Both the position numbers and the translations under genes were made by a program. From the NCBI RefSeq assembly GCF_016862795.1, contig NZ_BONQ01000129.1:1-64000 (forward strand): 64,000 nucleotides of DNA, given 5' to 3'. The notes beneath the pieces are model-generated. The model saw only the letters and a program-made list of their open reading frames with translations. It had not been told where the DNA came from and searched no databases. The DNA comes from Dactylosporangium siamense (GTDB lineage Bacteria > Actinomycetota > Actinomycetes > Mycobacteriales > Micromonosporaceae). How positions within the stretch are numbered: the first letter of the stretch is position 1; every line of letters starts with the position of its first letter. Below, in pieces: positions 52,852-62,458 of the stretch.

Positions 52852-52876
52852 TCCACCCGTTCCTTGGAGGATCTCC

Positions 52877-54874
52877 ATGTCCCGATCCCCGCTGTCCCGC
52901 CGGAGGTTCCTGACCGTGCTCGGCGCGACCGGCGCCGCGGTCGCCGCCGGTGGCGCCGAGCTCATCCGTGCGCTGCCCGCCGCAGCCGCCATTCCCGGAC
53001 CGTCGAGCTACTCCGCCACCTGGGCGTCGGTCGATCAGCACCCGCCCGCCGCCGAATGGTTCCAGGACGCGAAGTTCGGCATCTACTACCACTGGGGCGT
53101 GTTCAGCGTGCCCGCGTACGCCAACGAGTGGTACCCGCGCAACATGTACAACAACGGCTCGAACGAGAACAACCATCACCGCAGTGTGTACGGCGATCCG
53201 TCCGTGTGGCCGTACCACAACTTCATCAACGGCGCCCGGGACAAGGCCGGCAACCTCGTGCAGTTCGCGCCGCGGCTGCGGTCCGCCGGCGGGAACTTCG
53301 ACCCCAATGAGTGGGCGCAGCTGTTCCTCGACGCCGGCGCGAAGTTCGCCGGGCCCGTGGCCGAGCACCACGACGGCTTCTCCATGTGGAACAGCGCGGT
53401 CAACGAATGGAACTCGGTCGGCAAGGGGCCCAGGCTGGACCTGTTGCGGCTGCATGCCGACGCGATCCGTGGCAAGGGCCTCAAGCTCCTGGTCGCCATG
53501 CATCACGCGTTCAACTTCACCGGCTTCTACCAGTGGGCGCCGCAGCAGACCGACGCGAGCCTCAGGAAGCTCTACGGCCAGCTCGGTGCCTCCGCCGAGG
53601 AGCAGCTGTGGTACGACAAGCTGCGCGAGGTGATCGACGGGTATCAGCCGGACATCCTGTGGCAGGACTTCAACCTGTCGCAGCTGCCGGAGTCGCGGCG
53701 GCTGGATTTCCTGTCGTACTACTACAACCGCGCGGTCGCCTGGGACAAGGAAGTCGTCGCCACCTACAAGGACGGCTTCAACACCCGGGGCGAGGTCTTC
53801 GACTTCGAGCGCGGCGGGCCGGCCGGCATTCAGAGCCCGTACTGGCTCACCGATGACAGCATCTCCAGCTCGAGCTGGTGCTACACGGTGGGTATCGGCT
53901 ACTACTCGGCGAACGCCCTGCTGCACGCGCTGATCGACCGGGTCAGCAAGAACGGCAACATGGTGCTCAACATCGCGCCGATGGCCGACGGCACGATCCC
54001 GTCCGGGCAGCGCACCGTCCTGTTGAGCATCGGCGACTACCTGCGGCGCTTCGGCGAGTCCGTCTACAGCACCAGGGCGTGGAGCGCCTACGGCGAGGGG
54101 CCGACGCAGATGGGCGGCGGGACGTTCCAGACGCCGCGGACCGGCACCGCGCAGGACATCCGGTTCACCCGGAGCAAGGACAACCGGGTGCTGTACGCGA
54201 CGATCCTCGGCTGGCCCGGCAGCACGGTCAACATCACCACCCTGTCCGCGAGCCGGATCAACCTCGGCACCCTGACCTCCGCGCAGCTGCTGGGCTCCAC
54301 CGCCGGCACCTACATCAATCTGCCCACACGCAGCCAGGACGGCAGCGGTCTGCGGATCACCATGCCGTCCAGCAGTGCGCCGTACAGCGCGCCGGCCTAT
54401 GTGGTGAAGCTGGTGTTCTCCGGCCAGATCCCGGCCCTCGGCGGTGGCAGCGGGGTCCCGACCGGCTGGGCGAGGATCACCAACGTCGCGACCGGTCTGG
54501 TACTGGACAGCGGCGGCAGTGTCGCGTCCGGGTCGCAGCTCAAGCAGTGGAACTGGGACGGCAGCGCCAACCTGCAGTGGCAGTTGGTCGACGTGGGCGG
54601 AGGCTGGTATCGCATCGTGAACCGAACCAACGGGATGGTCGCCGACAGCTGGGGAAACACCGCAAACGGCGCGACCGCGATGCAGGCGCCGTGGAACGGC
54701 GGCAACAACCAGCAGTGGCGGCTCGACAGCGTGGGCAACGGCCGCTACCAGATCGTCAACCGCGGCACCGGCACCGTCCTCGACAGCGGCGGTGACGCGA
54801 CTGTCGGCGCCCGGGTCAAGCTGTGGACGGCGGACTCCAGCACCAACCTGCAATGGACCATCACCGCGCTGTGA
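52877..54874 (+). CDS. Secreted GH29 alpha-L-fucosidase with ricin-type lectin domain
   Basis: 665 residues from ATG 52877, with GGAGG 6 bp ahead. A Tat signal (SRRRFLTVLGATGAAVAAGG) directs folded export. The GH29 barrel has WFQDAKFGIYYHWGVFSVPA, AEHHDGFSMWNS and the expected nucleophile Asp264 in PDILWQDFN. A beta-sandwich follows to about residue 530. The C-terminal ricin-type domain has three QxW-type repeats (NLQWQL, NNQQWRL, NLQWTI). It releases fucose from glycans outside the cell for the importer downstream. Regulated separately from it by a LacI-type site. Confidence 0.93.
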   Translation: MSRSPLSRRRFLTVLGATGAAVAAGGAELIRALPAAAAIPGPSSYSATWASVDQHPPAAEWFQDAKFGIYYHWGVFSVPAYANEWYPRNMYNNGSNENNHHRSVYGDPSVWPYHNFINGARDKAGNLVQFAPRLRSAGGNFDPNEWAQLFLDAGAKFAGPVAEHHDGFSMWNSAVNEWNSVGKGPRLDLLRLHADAIRGKGLKLLVAMHHAFNFTGFYQWAPQQTDASLRKLYGQLGASAEEQLWYDKLREVIDGYQPDILWQDFNLSQLPESRRLDFLSYYYNRAVAWDKEVVATYKDGFNTRGEVFDFERGGPAGIQSPYWLTDDSISSSSWCYTVGIGYYSANALLHALIDRVSKNGNMVLNIAPMADGTIPSGQRTVLLSIGDYLRRFGESVYSTRAWSAYGEGPTQMGGGTFQTPRTGTAQDIRFTRSKDNRVLYATILGWPGSTVNITTLSASRINLGTLTSAQLLGSTAGTYINLPTRSQDGSGLRITMPSSSAPYSAPAYVVKLVFSGQIPALGGGSGVPTGWARITNVATGLVLDSGGSVASGSQLKQWNWDGSANLQWQLVDVGGGWYRIVNRTNGMVADSWGNTANGATAMQAPWNGGNNQQWRLDSVGNGRYQIVNRGTGTVLDSGGDATVGARVKLWTADSSTNLQWTITAL

Positions 54875-54892
54875 CCGACGATTCCGTCGGCG

Positions 54893-54907
54893 ATACATCT
54901 GATGTAA
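54893..54907. promoter_or_regulatory. Upstream fucose-operon operator
   Basis: ATACATCTGATGTAA, one base from a perfect 15-bp palindrome, sits 31 bp ahead of the -35 box at 54939. Its centre is 74 bp from the second site, seven helical turns, so both lie on the same face of the DNA. The form suits a FadR/FCD-type GntR regulator; no such gene is in the window. Confidence 0.75.
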
Positions 54908-54938
54908 TGACGAATACGTGTCGGGCAAACCGGCACTA

Positions 54939-54967
54939 TGGACACCAGTTCGCTTCTGGTCTATAAA
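54939..54967 (+). promoter_or_regulatory. Promoter of the fucose import operon
   Basis: TGGACA (54939-54944) and TATAAA (54962-54967) are each five of six matches to the housekeeping boxes, with an ideal 17-bp spacer. The downstream operator begins at the last base of the -10 box, which fits repression by blocking polymerase. The leader to the first gene is about 165 bp. Confidence 0.75.
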
Positions 54968-54981
54968 TACATCTGATGTAT
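54967..54981. promoter_or_regulatory. Core fucose-operon operator
   Basis: ATACATCTGATGTAT is a perfect 15-bp palindrome overlapping the -10 box and covering the likely start of transcription. Together with the copy at 54893 it brackets the promoter. Confidence 0.8.
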
Positions 54982-55140
54982 GGCGGATCTCGACCCGCTT
55001 GAACAGCCCCCTCCGCGCGCCGTGCAGGCAACGACACCCCCGACACGCCAGTCCACGCCTCCGCGTCCGCGGCGGTGGTGCTGACCCGTGCCGAAACGCG
55101 CTGCGCGGCGCGCACCCATGTCGAAACGGAAGGAGCCCCG

Positions 55141-56211
55141 GTGAACCGCAAAGCTCTGCTCGGCTGCGGTCTGGCTGTCACGCTCGGCGCGGCCATGTTC
55201 ACCACTGGCTGCGGTAATGACGGCGAGTCCGGCTCCGGCACCACCGGCAGTTCGGCGCCGCTGGTCGGCGTCGACTACCCGCGCTCGGACACCGACTTCT
55301 GGAACTCCTACATCAAGTACGCGCCGCAGTACGCCAAGGAACTGGGGGTCGAGCTCAAGGCCACCAACTCGCAGAACGACATCGCGAACCTGATCTCCAA
55401 CGCGCAGACGTTCATCAGCCAAGGGGTGAAGGGCGTGGTGATGGCGCCGCAGGACACCGCGGCCATCGCCCCGACGCTGGGCCAGCTCGAGGCCAAGAAG
55501 ATCCCGGTCGTCACCATCGACACGAGACCGGACACCGGCAAGGTGTTCATGGTGGTGCGCGCCGACAACCGGGCCTACGGCACCAAGGCGTGCCAGTTCC
55601 TGGGCACGAAGCTCGGCGGCAAGGGCAAGGTCGTCATGCTGCAGGGCGACCTGGCCTCGATCAACGGCCGGGACCGCACCGAGGCCTTCAACGAGTGCAT
55701 GAAGAAGGACTTCCCCGGGATTACCGTGTTCGGTGAGGCCACCGACTGGAAGGCCGACGTCGCCGCGGCGAAGCTGCAGACCCGGTTCGCGTCGGACCCG
55801 GACATCAAGGGCGTCTACATGCAGTCGTCGTTCGCGCTGTCCGGAACGCTGCAGATTCTCAAGCAGAAGGGGCTGCAGGTCCCGCCGTCGGACCCGAAGC
55901 ACGTCTTCATCGTCTCCAACGACGGCATCCCCGAGGAACTCAAGGACATCGGCAGCGGCACCATCGACGCCACCGTCAGCCAGCCGGCCGATCTCTACGC
56001 CAAGTACGGGCTCTACTACGTCAAGGCGGCCATCGACGGCAAGACGTTCCAGCCCGGCCCGACCGACCACGGCAGCACCATCATCCAGGTCCGTGACGGC
56101 CTGCTGGAGGACCAGCTCGCGGCGCCGCTGGTGACCCAGGACGGTGCAACCATCGGCGGCCAGCCGACCCTCAAGTTCGACGACAAAACCCTGTGGGGCA
56201 ACACCGCATGA
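55141..56211 (+). CDS. Sugar ABC transporter, substrate-binding lipoprotein
   Basis: 356 residues from GTG 55141, with GGAAGGAG upstream. The signal ends in the lipobox FTTGC. The mature protein is a periplasmic-binding-protein-fold type I (RbsB-like) receptor: LVGVDYPRSDTDFWNSYIKY, ISQGVKGVVMAPQDTAAIAP and DIKGVYMQSSFALSGTLQIL. By its position it should bind L-fucose or a related deoxysugar. First gene of the operon; 4-bp overlap with the ATPase gene. Confidence 0.92.
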   Translation: MNRKALLGCGLAVTLGAAMFTTGCGNDGESGSGTTGSSAPLVGVDYPRSDTDFWNSYIKYAPQYAKELGVELKATNSQNDIANLISNAQTFISQGVKGVVMAPQDTAAIAPTLGQLEAKKIPVVTIDTRPDTGKVFMVVRADNRAYGTKACQFLGTKLGGKGKVVMLQGDLASINGRDRTEAFNECMKKDFPGITVFGEATDWKADVAAAKLQTRFASDPDIKGVYMQSSFALSGTLQILKQKGLQVPPSDPKHVFIVSNDGIPEELKDIGSGTIDATVSQPADLYAKYGLYYVKAAIDGKTFQPGPTDHGSTIIQVRDGLLEDQLAAPLVTQDGATIGGQPTLKFDDKTLWGNTA

Positions 56212-57749
56212 GCTCCATCCCGCAAAGCGCGACCGACGGGCCGGCTGTCAGCGGCCGGCCCGTCGTCGAGGCCGTCAACATCGACAAACGGTTCGGCTCG
56301 ACCGTGGCACTGTCCCAAGCCGGCATCATGGTCCGCCGGGGCGAGACCCACGCTCTGGTCGGGCGCAACGGCGCCGGCAAGTCGACCCTGGTCAGCATCC
56401 TCACCGGCCTGCACGCCGCCGACGACGGCATCGTCACCTTCGACGGCGCGCCCGCGCCGCCGCTCGCCGACCGCGACGGGTGGCGGCGACGGGTGGCGTG
56501 CGTGTATCAGAAGTCCACCATCATCCCCGCGCTCACCGTGGCGGAGAACCTCTTCCTCAACCGGCACGCACGCGGCAGGGACCGGCTGATCCGCTGGCCC
56601 GCACTGCGGCGTGAGGCCGAGCAGCTCCTCGCCGCGTGGGCGGTCGACGTCGACGTCCGCCAACCGGCCTCGACCTTGTCGGTGGAGCAGCGGCAGTTCG
56701 TGGAGATCGCGCGGGCACTGTCGTTCGGCGCGCGGTTCATCATCCTGGACGAGCCGACCGCGCAGCTGGACGCCGCCGGGATCAGCCGACTCTTCCAGCG
56801 CATCCGCGACCTTCGTGCCCAGGGGGTCACGTTTCTGTTCATCAGCCACCACCTGCAGGAGATCTACGAGATCTGCGATCAGGTGACGGTCTTCCGCGAC
56901 GCCCGGCACATCCTCACCGCGCCGGTGGCCGATCTGAGCCGCCAGGCCCTGGTGGCCGCGATGACCGGCGAGGACGTGAGCCTGCCCGAGGCCGCCCACC
57001 GCCCACCGGTGCCGGGCGCGCCGGTGCTGCTGTCCGTGCGGGGGCTGACCACCCGGTCCGGCGCGGAACTGTCGATGGAGGCGAGGGCCGGGGAGGTCGT
57101 CGGCATCGCCGGTGGCGGCGGCAGCGGCAAGGTCGAGGTGGCTGAGGCGATCGTCGGTCTGTGCCGTCCCGTCGCCGGGACGGTCACCATCGACGGCCGG
57201 GTGCTGCGCCCGGGCGACGTGCCGGACGCGCTGGACGCCGGCGTCGGCCTGGTGCCGCAGGACCGGCACCGGGAGGGCCTGGTGCCGCAGCTGTCGATCG
57301 GGGAGAACGTCACGATGACCGTGCCGCATCGCATCGGGCGCAACGGGTTCATCTCCCCGGCCCGGCGCGACGCCTTCGCCCGAGTGGCGATCGCCGACCT
57401 CGCCGTCAAGGCATCCGGCCCGCACGTGCCGGTCGCCGAGCTCTCCGGTGGCAACCAGCAGAAGGTGGTGATGGGCCGCGCCCTGGCCGGTGACCCGAAG
57501 GTGCTCGTGCTCATCACGCCGACCGCCGGCGTCGACGTGCGCTCCAAACAGACGCTGCTCGGCGTCGTGGAACAGGTGCGCGGGCGTGGCACCACGGTGC
57601 TCATCGTCTCCGACGAACTCGACGATCTTCGCCTCTGCGACCGGGTCCTGGTCATGTTCCGGGGCCGCGTGGTCGGGACGAAGGCGCACGGCTGGAGCGA
57701 CAACGAACTGGTGGCCGCGATGGAGGGGGTCGATGTCGACCATGTCTGA
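56208..57749 (+). CDS. Sugar ABC transporter, double ATPase (RbsA-type)
   Basis: 513 residues from ATG 56208 (ATGA overlap). The first nucleotide domain is intact: Walker A GRNGAGKST (52-60), SVEQRQFVEIARALSF and Walker B FIILDEPTAQLD. The second is degraded: Walker A GGGGSGKVE, signature LSGGNQQKVVMGRALAG, and VLVLITPTAGVDVRSKQ where the Asp-Glu of Walker B is Ile-Thr. One catalytic and one non-catalytic site is known in this family, but loss of the second Walker B acidic pair is marked. Confidence 0.92.
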   Translation: MSSIPQSATDGPAVSGRPVVEAVNIDKRFGSTVALSQAGIMVRRGETHALVGRNGAGKSTLVSILTGLHAADDGIVTFDGAPAPPLADRDGWRRRVACVYQKSTIIPALTVAENLFLNRHARGRDRLIRWPALRREAEQLLAAWAVDVDVRQPASTLSVEQRQFVEIARALSFGARFIILDEPTAQLDAAGISRLFQRIRDLRAQGVTFLFISHHLQEIYEICDQVTVFRDARHILTAPVADLSRQALVAAMTGEDVSLPEAAHRPPVPGAPVLLSVRGLTTRSGAELSMEARAGEVVGIAGGGGSGKVEVAEAIVGLCRPVAGTVTIDGRVLRPGDVPDALDAGVGLVPQDRHREGLVPQLSIGENVTMTVPHRIGRNGFISPARRDAFARVAIADLAVKASGPHVPVAELSGGNQQKVVMGRALAGDPKVLVLITPTAGVDVRSKQTLLGVVEQVRGRGTTVLIVSDELDDLRLCDRVLVMFRGRVVGTKAHGWSDNELVAAMEGVDVDHV

Positions 57750-58764
57750 AACGTTGTCCGAGACCGCCGTGTCCCCACCGCTTGAGGTACGCCGGGGCGT
57801 AGCGCTCGCACGCCTGCGTGACCTGGCCTTGGTCCCCGCGATCATCGCCGTCGCCGTCGTCGGCTACCTCGTCAACCCGGTCTTCCTGCAGTCCGACAAC
57901 GTCATCAACGTGCTCCAGAGCATGTCGGAGATCTCCGTGCTCGTGCTGGCCCAGACCATGGTCCTGATCACCGGCAAGATGGACCTGTCGCTGGAGTCCA
58001 CGTTCGGGCTCGCCCCCGGCATCGCCGCCTGGCTGATCGTCGACCCGGCCGTCACCCACGGCCTCGGTGTCCACGTCCTGCCACCGGCCCTGGCCATCCC
58101 GGTCGTCCTGCTCGTCGGCGTCCTGGTCGGCGCCTTCAACGGGCTGCTCATCGTCCGCTTCGGCCTCAACGGGTTCATCGTCACCCTCGGCATGCTGATC
58201 GTGCTGCGTGGCCTGCTGACCGGGATCTCCGGCGGCAAGACCTTCTTCGCCCTGCCGTCGTCGATGACCTACCTCGGCTCCACCACCTGGCTCGGAGTGC
58301 CCGCATCGGTGTGGATCTCGCTGCTGCTGTTCGTGGCCGGGATCGTCGTGCTCGGCTACACCCGGGCGGGCCGGGCGCTGTACGCGATCGGCGGCAACGT
58401 CGACGCGGCGCGCGCGGCCGGCATCCGCACCGACCGGATCCTGTGGGTCACCCTGATCGTGGCCGGCATGCTCGCGGCACTCGCCGGCCTGCTGATGAGC
58501 GGCCGGCTCGCGGCCGTGCCCGCCGCACAGGGCAACGGCGCCATCTTCCAGGTCTTCGCCGCGGCGGTCATCGGCGGCGTCAGCCTCAACGGCGGCAAGG
58601 GAACCGTGTTCGGCGCCTTCACCGGCGTCCTGCTGCTGTTCATGATCATCAACGTGCTGACGCTGGCCGGTGTACCCGCCCAGTGGACGAACTTCCTCAA
58701 CGGCGCCGTCATCCTGGTCGCGCTCGTGGTCGCCCGGATCACCGGCGGCAAGGCGCAGACGTGA
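57733..58764 (+). CDS. Sugar ABC transporter, permease (RbsC-type)
   Basis: 343 residues from ATG 57733, with GGAGGGGG ahead; ATG 57742 is an alternative. It has eight to ten membrane helices and the family features [58 protein letters not shown] and [20 protein letters not shown]. Overlaps the ATPase gene by 17 bp. Confidence 0.92.
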   Translation: MSTMSETLSETAVSPPLEVRRGVALARLRDLALVPAIIAVAVVGYLVNPVFLQSDNVINVLQSMSEISVLVLAQTMVLITGKMDLSLESTFGLAPGIAAWLIVDPAVTHGLGVHVLPPALAIPVVLLVGVLVGAFNGLLIVRFGLNGFIVTLGMLIVLRGLLTGISGGKTFFALPSSMTYLGSTTWLGVPASVWISLLLFVAGIVVLGYTRAGRALYAIGGNVDAARAAGIRTDRILWVTLIVAGMLAALAGLLMSGRLAAVPAAQGNGAIFQVFAAAVIGGVSLNGGKGTVFGAFTGVLLLFMIINVLTLAGVPAQWTNFLNGAVILVALVVARITGGKAQT

Positions 58765-58846
58765 CGCGGGCCGATCGCCGACCTGCGGACCGCCCGGGTG
58801 CTGCCGTGCGGCGCCAGGACCCTTCCAAGACCTCCAAGGAGCATCG

Positions 58847-60172
58847 GTGACTGAGCGCATCTCGTCCGTGGAGACTCTCGACGTCAGGTTCCCGACCTCC
58901 CTGCACCGGGACGGGTCCGACGCGATGAACCCGTTCCCCGACTACTCGGCTGCCTACGTGGTGCTGCGCACGACCTCGGGCGCGGAAGGCCACGGTCTCG
59001 TGTTCACCGTCGGCCGGGGGACCGAGATCGCGGTGGCGGCGATGCGGTCGCTCGCCGGGATGGTGGTCGGGCAGTCCGTCGAGGAGCTGCTGGCCGATCC
59101 GGGTGCGCTGGCCCGGCGACTGACCGGGGACAGCCAGATCCGCTGGCTCGGGCCGGAGAAGGGCGTCGTGCACATGGCCGCCGGCGGGCTGGTCAACGCC
59201 GTGTGGGACCTCGCCGCCCGCCGGGCCGGCAAGCCGTTGTGGAAGCTGCTGGCCGGCCTCACCCCGGAACAGCTGGTGGCCCAGATCGACTTCCGCTACC
59301 TGCGCGACGCGCTCACCGAGGACGAGGCGCTCGCACTGCTGCGGGGTGCTGCCGGTGGCCGGGCTGACCGTGAACGGATGCTGCTGGAGCGCGGCTATCC
59401 GGCGTACACCACGACGCCGGGCTGGCTCGGCTACGACGATGAGAAGCTCGCCAGGCTGTGCCGGGAATCCGTCGACGCCGGCTATGAGCTGATCAAGCTG
59501 AAGGTCGGCGGTAACCTGGCCGACGACGTGCGCCGGCTGGGCATCGCCCGGCAGGCCGTCGGGCCGAAGATCCGCATCGCCGTGGACGCCAACCAGATCT
59601 GGGGCGTTCCCGACGCCATCGGATGGATGCGCGAACTCAGCAGCTTCGACCCGTACTGGATCGAGGAACCGACGTCACCGGACGACGTGTTGGGCCACGC
59701 CGCGGTCCGCCGGGCGGTCGCGCCGGTCAAGGTCGCCACCGGCGAACACTGCCAGAACGCCGTGATGTTCAAGCAGCTGCTGCAGGCCGATGCGATCGAC
59801 GTGGTGCAGATCGACGCGTGCCGGGTCGCCGGCGTCAACGAGAACCTGGCCATCCTGCTGCTCGCGCAGAAGTTCGGGGTGCCGGTCTGCCCCCACGCCG
59901 GCGGCGTGGGGCTGTGCGAGCTGGTGCAGCACCTGGCGATGTTCGACTTCGTCGCGGTCAGCGGGAGCACCGAGGACCGGGCCATCGAATACGTGGACCA
60001 CCTGCACGAGCACTTCGTCGATCCGGTGCGCATCAGCGGCGGGCGGTACCTGGCGCCCACCACGCCGGGCATGAGCGCGCAGATCGTCCCCGCCTCGCTG
60101 GCCGCGTTCCGGTTCCCGGACGGCCCGGAGTGGGCGGCCGCGGACGACCAGCCGCTCACGACGGTCGCCTGA
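58847..60172 (+). CDS. L-fuconate dehydratase
   Basis: 441 residues from GTG 58847, with AAGGAG 6 bp upstream. Enolase superfamily, mandelate-racemase group. The start [20 protein letters not shown] is typical of L-fuconate dehydratases. The active-site residues can be placed: K217 and K219 (LIKLKVGG), D247 (AVDANQIW), E273 ([11 protein letters not shown]), E300 (ATGEHCQNA) and H350 ([13 protein letters not shown]); the spacing matches the known enzyme to within one residue. It turns L-fuconate into 2-keto-3-deoxy-L-fuconate. Last gene of the fucose operon. Confidence 0.93.
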   Translation: MTERISSVETLDVRFPTSLHRDGSDAMNPFPDYSAAYVVLRTTSGAEGHGLVFTVGRGTEIAVAAMRSLAGMVVGQSVEELLADPGALARRLTGDSQIRWLGPEKGVVHMAAGGLVNAVWDLAARRAGKPLWKLLAGLTPEQLVAQIDFRYLRDALTEDEALALLRGAAGGRADRERMLLERGYPAYTTTPGWLGYDDEKLARLCRESVDAGYELIKLKVGGNLADDVRRLGIARQAVGPKIRIAVDANQIWGVPDAIGWMRELSSFDPYWIEEPTSPDDVLGHAAVRRAVAPVKVATGEHCQNAVMFKQLLQADAIDVVQIDACRVAGVNENLAILLLAQKFGVPVCPHAGGVGLCELVQHLAMFDFVAVSGSTEDRAIEYVDHLHEHFVDPVRISGGRYLAPTTPGMSAQIVPASLAAFRFPDGPEWAAADDQPLTTVA

Positions 60173-60255
60173 CGGTGCGGACGTAGCTCCCGCCGCGCGT
60201 CCCGTGGCGCGTCTCCACCACGCAGAGCGGGCCGGTGCACCCCCGACGAGGACCG

Positions 60256-61389
60256 CTACAGGTCGGGCCAGGGGATGAGGGCGGCGACCGGGGTGAGGAC
60301 GTCGGTCAGGATCACCCGGCCGGGGACGACGAGGAGTGCGACGGCGACACTCGCCGCGAGGCACAGCCCCCAGCGCGGGGCTTCGGTGCGGGCCGACCGC
60401 GGGACCAGGTTGAAGAGCAGGATCGCCACGGCGACCAGCAGCGGCGGTCCGACGGCGATGACCCACACCGGCGTCGACCCGAGCTTCACTGGCGACTGGG
60501 ACAGCCCGATGAGAGCGATCATCACGGCCGAGAGCGCGGTCGTCAGCTCGATGAAGTTCAGCAGCACCTTCGGGGTGCCGGGGTTGTCCTTGAGGATCAA
60601 GGTCTTGAACCCGAGGCAGGCCAGGAGGAACACGGCCGACATGGCGATGAGCTCGCCGTGCAGCGCGCCAGCCAGGGACGGCACGCCACGGTGCATCGAT
60701 CGCTGAACGCCCCAGACGACGGCGGCGATGACCGCGAAGAGGACCGTGAACAGGAGGGTGACCAGAACGATGGTCTGCGGTGCGATTCTCCAGCGGTACG
60801 TCCAGCCGCGCCGATCGGACGGTCTGTTGCGGGGGTTGTTCCCCATGACGATCAGCAGATAGTTGGCGGCGACGACGACCGCATACCAGCCCGCCGCCGC
60901 GCCCCAGTCACGCCGCGCGACGCCGAGGAAGACGAGCGTGAACAGCACCATCAGGCCGGAGAAGACCAGCAAGGAGTTGAAGATCACGGCCGGTTGGATC
61001 AGCTGCGCGAGCGGCACCTTCATCAGCAGCCCGAACAGGATCCAGAACAGCCACAGCAGCACCCACTGGGTGAGGATCGCCAGCGGCAGGACGGCGAGCA
61101 GCTTGTCGTGGGCCAGGTCGACCAGGGCCCTGGCGAGGGGGCGAGGCTGCTCGTCGCGGTAGAAGGCGTAGGCGAGGACCAGGACGGTCACGCTCATCAG
61201 GGTCGTGAGCTTCCCGCCGTCGCGCCAGAACTGCTGCTCGACCTGGCTGCGGCCAAAGCTCCAAAGACCGCCGACGACAGCCTTGACCACGGCGTAGGCC
61301 AGCGCCGCCAGCATTCCGCCGATGATGAGCAGCGCCACCGCGGTCGGGTCGCCTGCCATGAGATCGGACCACCAGTCACGCAGTGACAT
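60256..61389 (-). CDS. Polytopic membrane protein, function unknown
   Basis: 377 residues from ATG 61389. About nine to ten membrane helices (ALLIIGGMLAALAYAVVKAV; LAVLPLAILTQWVLLWLFWI; LVFSGLMVLFTLVFLGVARR). A basic cytoplasmic loop (NPRNRPSDRRGWTYRWRI) lies near the middle. No transport motif or enzyme signature seen. It is convergent with the fucose operon, 83 bp apart. Confidence 0.7.
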   Translation of the reverse strand: MSLRDWWSDLMAGDPTAVALLIIGGMLAALAYAVVKAVVGGLWSFGRSQVEQQFWRDGGKLTTLMSVTVLVLAYAFYRDEQPRPLARALVDLAHDKLLAVLPLAILTQWVLLWLFWILFGLLMKVPLAQLIQPAVIFNSLLVFSGLMVLFTLVFLGVARRDWGAAAGWYAVVVAANYLLIVMGNNPRNRPSDRRGWTYRWRIAPQTIVLVTLLFTVLFAVIAAVVWGVQRSMHRGVPSLAGALHGELIAMSAVFLLACLGFKTLILKDNPGTPKVLLNFIELTTALSAVMIALIGLSQSPVKLGSTPVWVIAVGPPLLVAVAILLFNLVPRSARTEAPRWGLCLAASVAVALLVVPGRVILTDVLTPVAALIPWPDL

Positions 61390-61497
61390 GCGCCGAATCT
61401 AGATGCCGGGCGCAACACTGGCCGCCTCAGGCCCGCGTCGATGGTCGGTCCTACCGTCGTCCGAATTCGCGGCTCCAGCCGGATCAGCTACTGATCC

Positions 61498-62004
61498 TTA
61501 TAGTCCGAGCGCGACCGGGGCGGAGGGTGGCCCGAAGGTGAGCAGGTCGGTCAGCGGTGTGGCAAGGTCACGGGGCGAGAACACGTCAGGTCCGGTGTAG
61601 TCGGCGATCTCGGAGAGCTGCCACCAGCGAAAGCCGGCGAGGAGCTCATCAGCGGCGAGTTGGTCGTCGGTGAACTGGCCTCGGGGCTCGAAGTGGGTGG
61701 CACGGACGAGGAAGTAGTCGTTGACGATGCCGTCGAAGCGGGGCGCATGATCTGCGCTGACAACGACTTGATGCCAGACGTGTGGCGGATCGATGTCGGC
61801 GACCAGGCCGGTTTCCTCACGCAGCTCGCGGCGCAGCGCGGACAGCCCGTCCTCACCTGGTTCTATGCCGCCACCTGGAGCAGACCAGACGGCCGGTGCT
61901 CCGGTCGGGACCGCCGGGTGGGGGAAGACGAATCGGCACAGCAGGATGCGGTCGTCTTCGTCGAGGATGATCGCGCGGGCGGAGGCTCGAAGGTTCAGCG
62001 ACAT
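61498..62004 (-). CDS. NUDIX hydrolase
   Basis: 168 residues from ATG 62004. The full NUDIX box is present: GGGIEPGEDGLSALRRELRE-ETGL (G-x5-E-x7-REUxEExGU). The start RASARAIILDEDDRILLCRF is typical. It cleaves nucleoside diphosphate-linked compounds; the substrate is not predictable. Located alone between a membrane protein gene and a frameshifted gene. Confidence 0.9.
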   Translation of the reverse strand: MSLNLRASARAIILDEDDRILLCRFVFPHPAVPTGAPAVWSAPGGGIEPGEDGLSALRRELREETGLVADIDPPHVWHQVVVSADHAPRFDGIVNDYFLVRATHFEPRGQFTDDQLAADELLAGFRWWQLSEIADYTGPDVFSPRDLATPLTDLLTFGPPSAPVALGL

Positions 62005-62125
62005 GGCAGACTCCTGATGCTGTGCGAGTACCGCAATGATCGGCGAGAGACTGAGGGTAGCGCGTGGCGACTGCCGTCGATGGCCTCGCGGATGACGCCC
62101 ACGTGCCGCAGACGCTGATCGCACC

Positions 62126-62396
62126 TCACTGCGGGACGGGTCGGTACTCCACGACCGGCGGCACCAAATAGCCCGACGTCGCGAACGCGTGCGCGGGTTG
62201 GCCGGACGACACCAGCCAGCCGACCTCAGGCACCTCAAACAATGACCACACCGTGGCACCCGGAACGTTCCGTCGGGACGTCGGCCTCATCCGGCGACAA
62301 TCCGCGAATCCGGGAAGCCGCCACGATCACGCCATCGTGCTCGATCGTGCCGCACCACTGTGGTGCCTCAGAGGCCGGTTTGCAGGTTTCTTCCAT
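62126..62396 (-). pseudogene. Frameshifted small gene
   Basis: From ATG 62396 one frame reads METCKP-like residues, then PQWCGTIEHDGVIVAASRIR and GLSPDEADVP to a stop at 62235. From about 62258 a second frame reads VWSLFEVPEVGWLVSSGQPA and FATSGYLVPPVVEYRPVPQ to a stop at 62126. Both halves look like one protein of about 90 residues split by a one-base shift near 62245-62260. It may be a decayed gene or a sequencing error. Family unknown. Confidence 0.5.
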
Positions 62397-62458
62397 CCAC
62401 ATCGATGATCCTGTAGCTTCTTGACATCATGTCCGTCGATGTCTGGATGGGAGCTCCC

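Noticed and set aside
52703-54928. 741-codon minus-strand frame opposite the fucosidase
   Set aside because: The plus strand encodes a complete GH29 enzyme with signal peptide and lectin domain; the minus frame has no family features.
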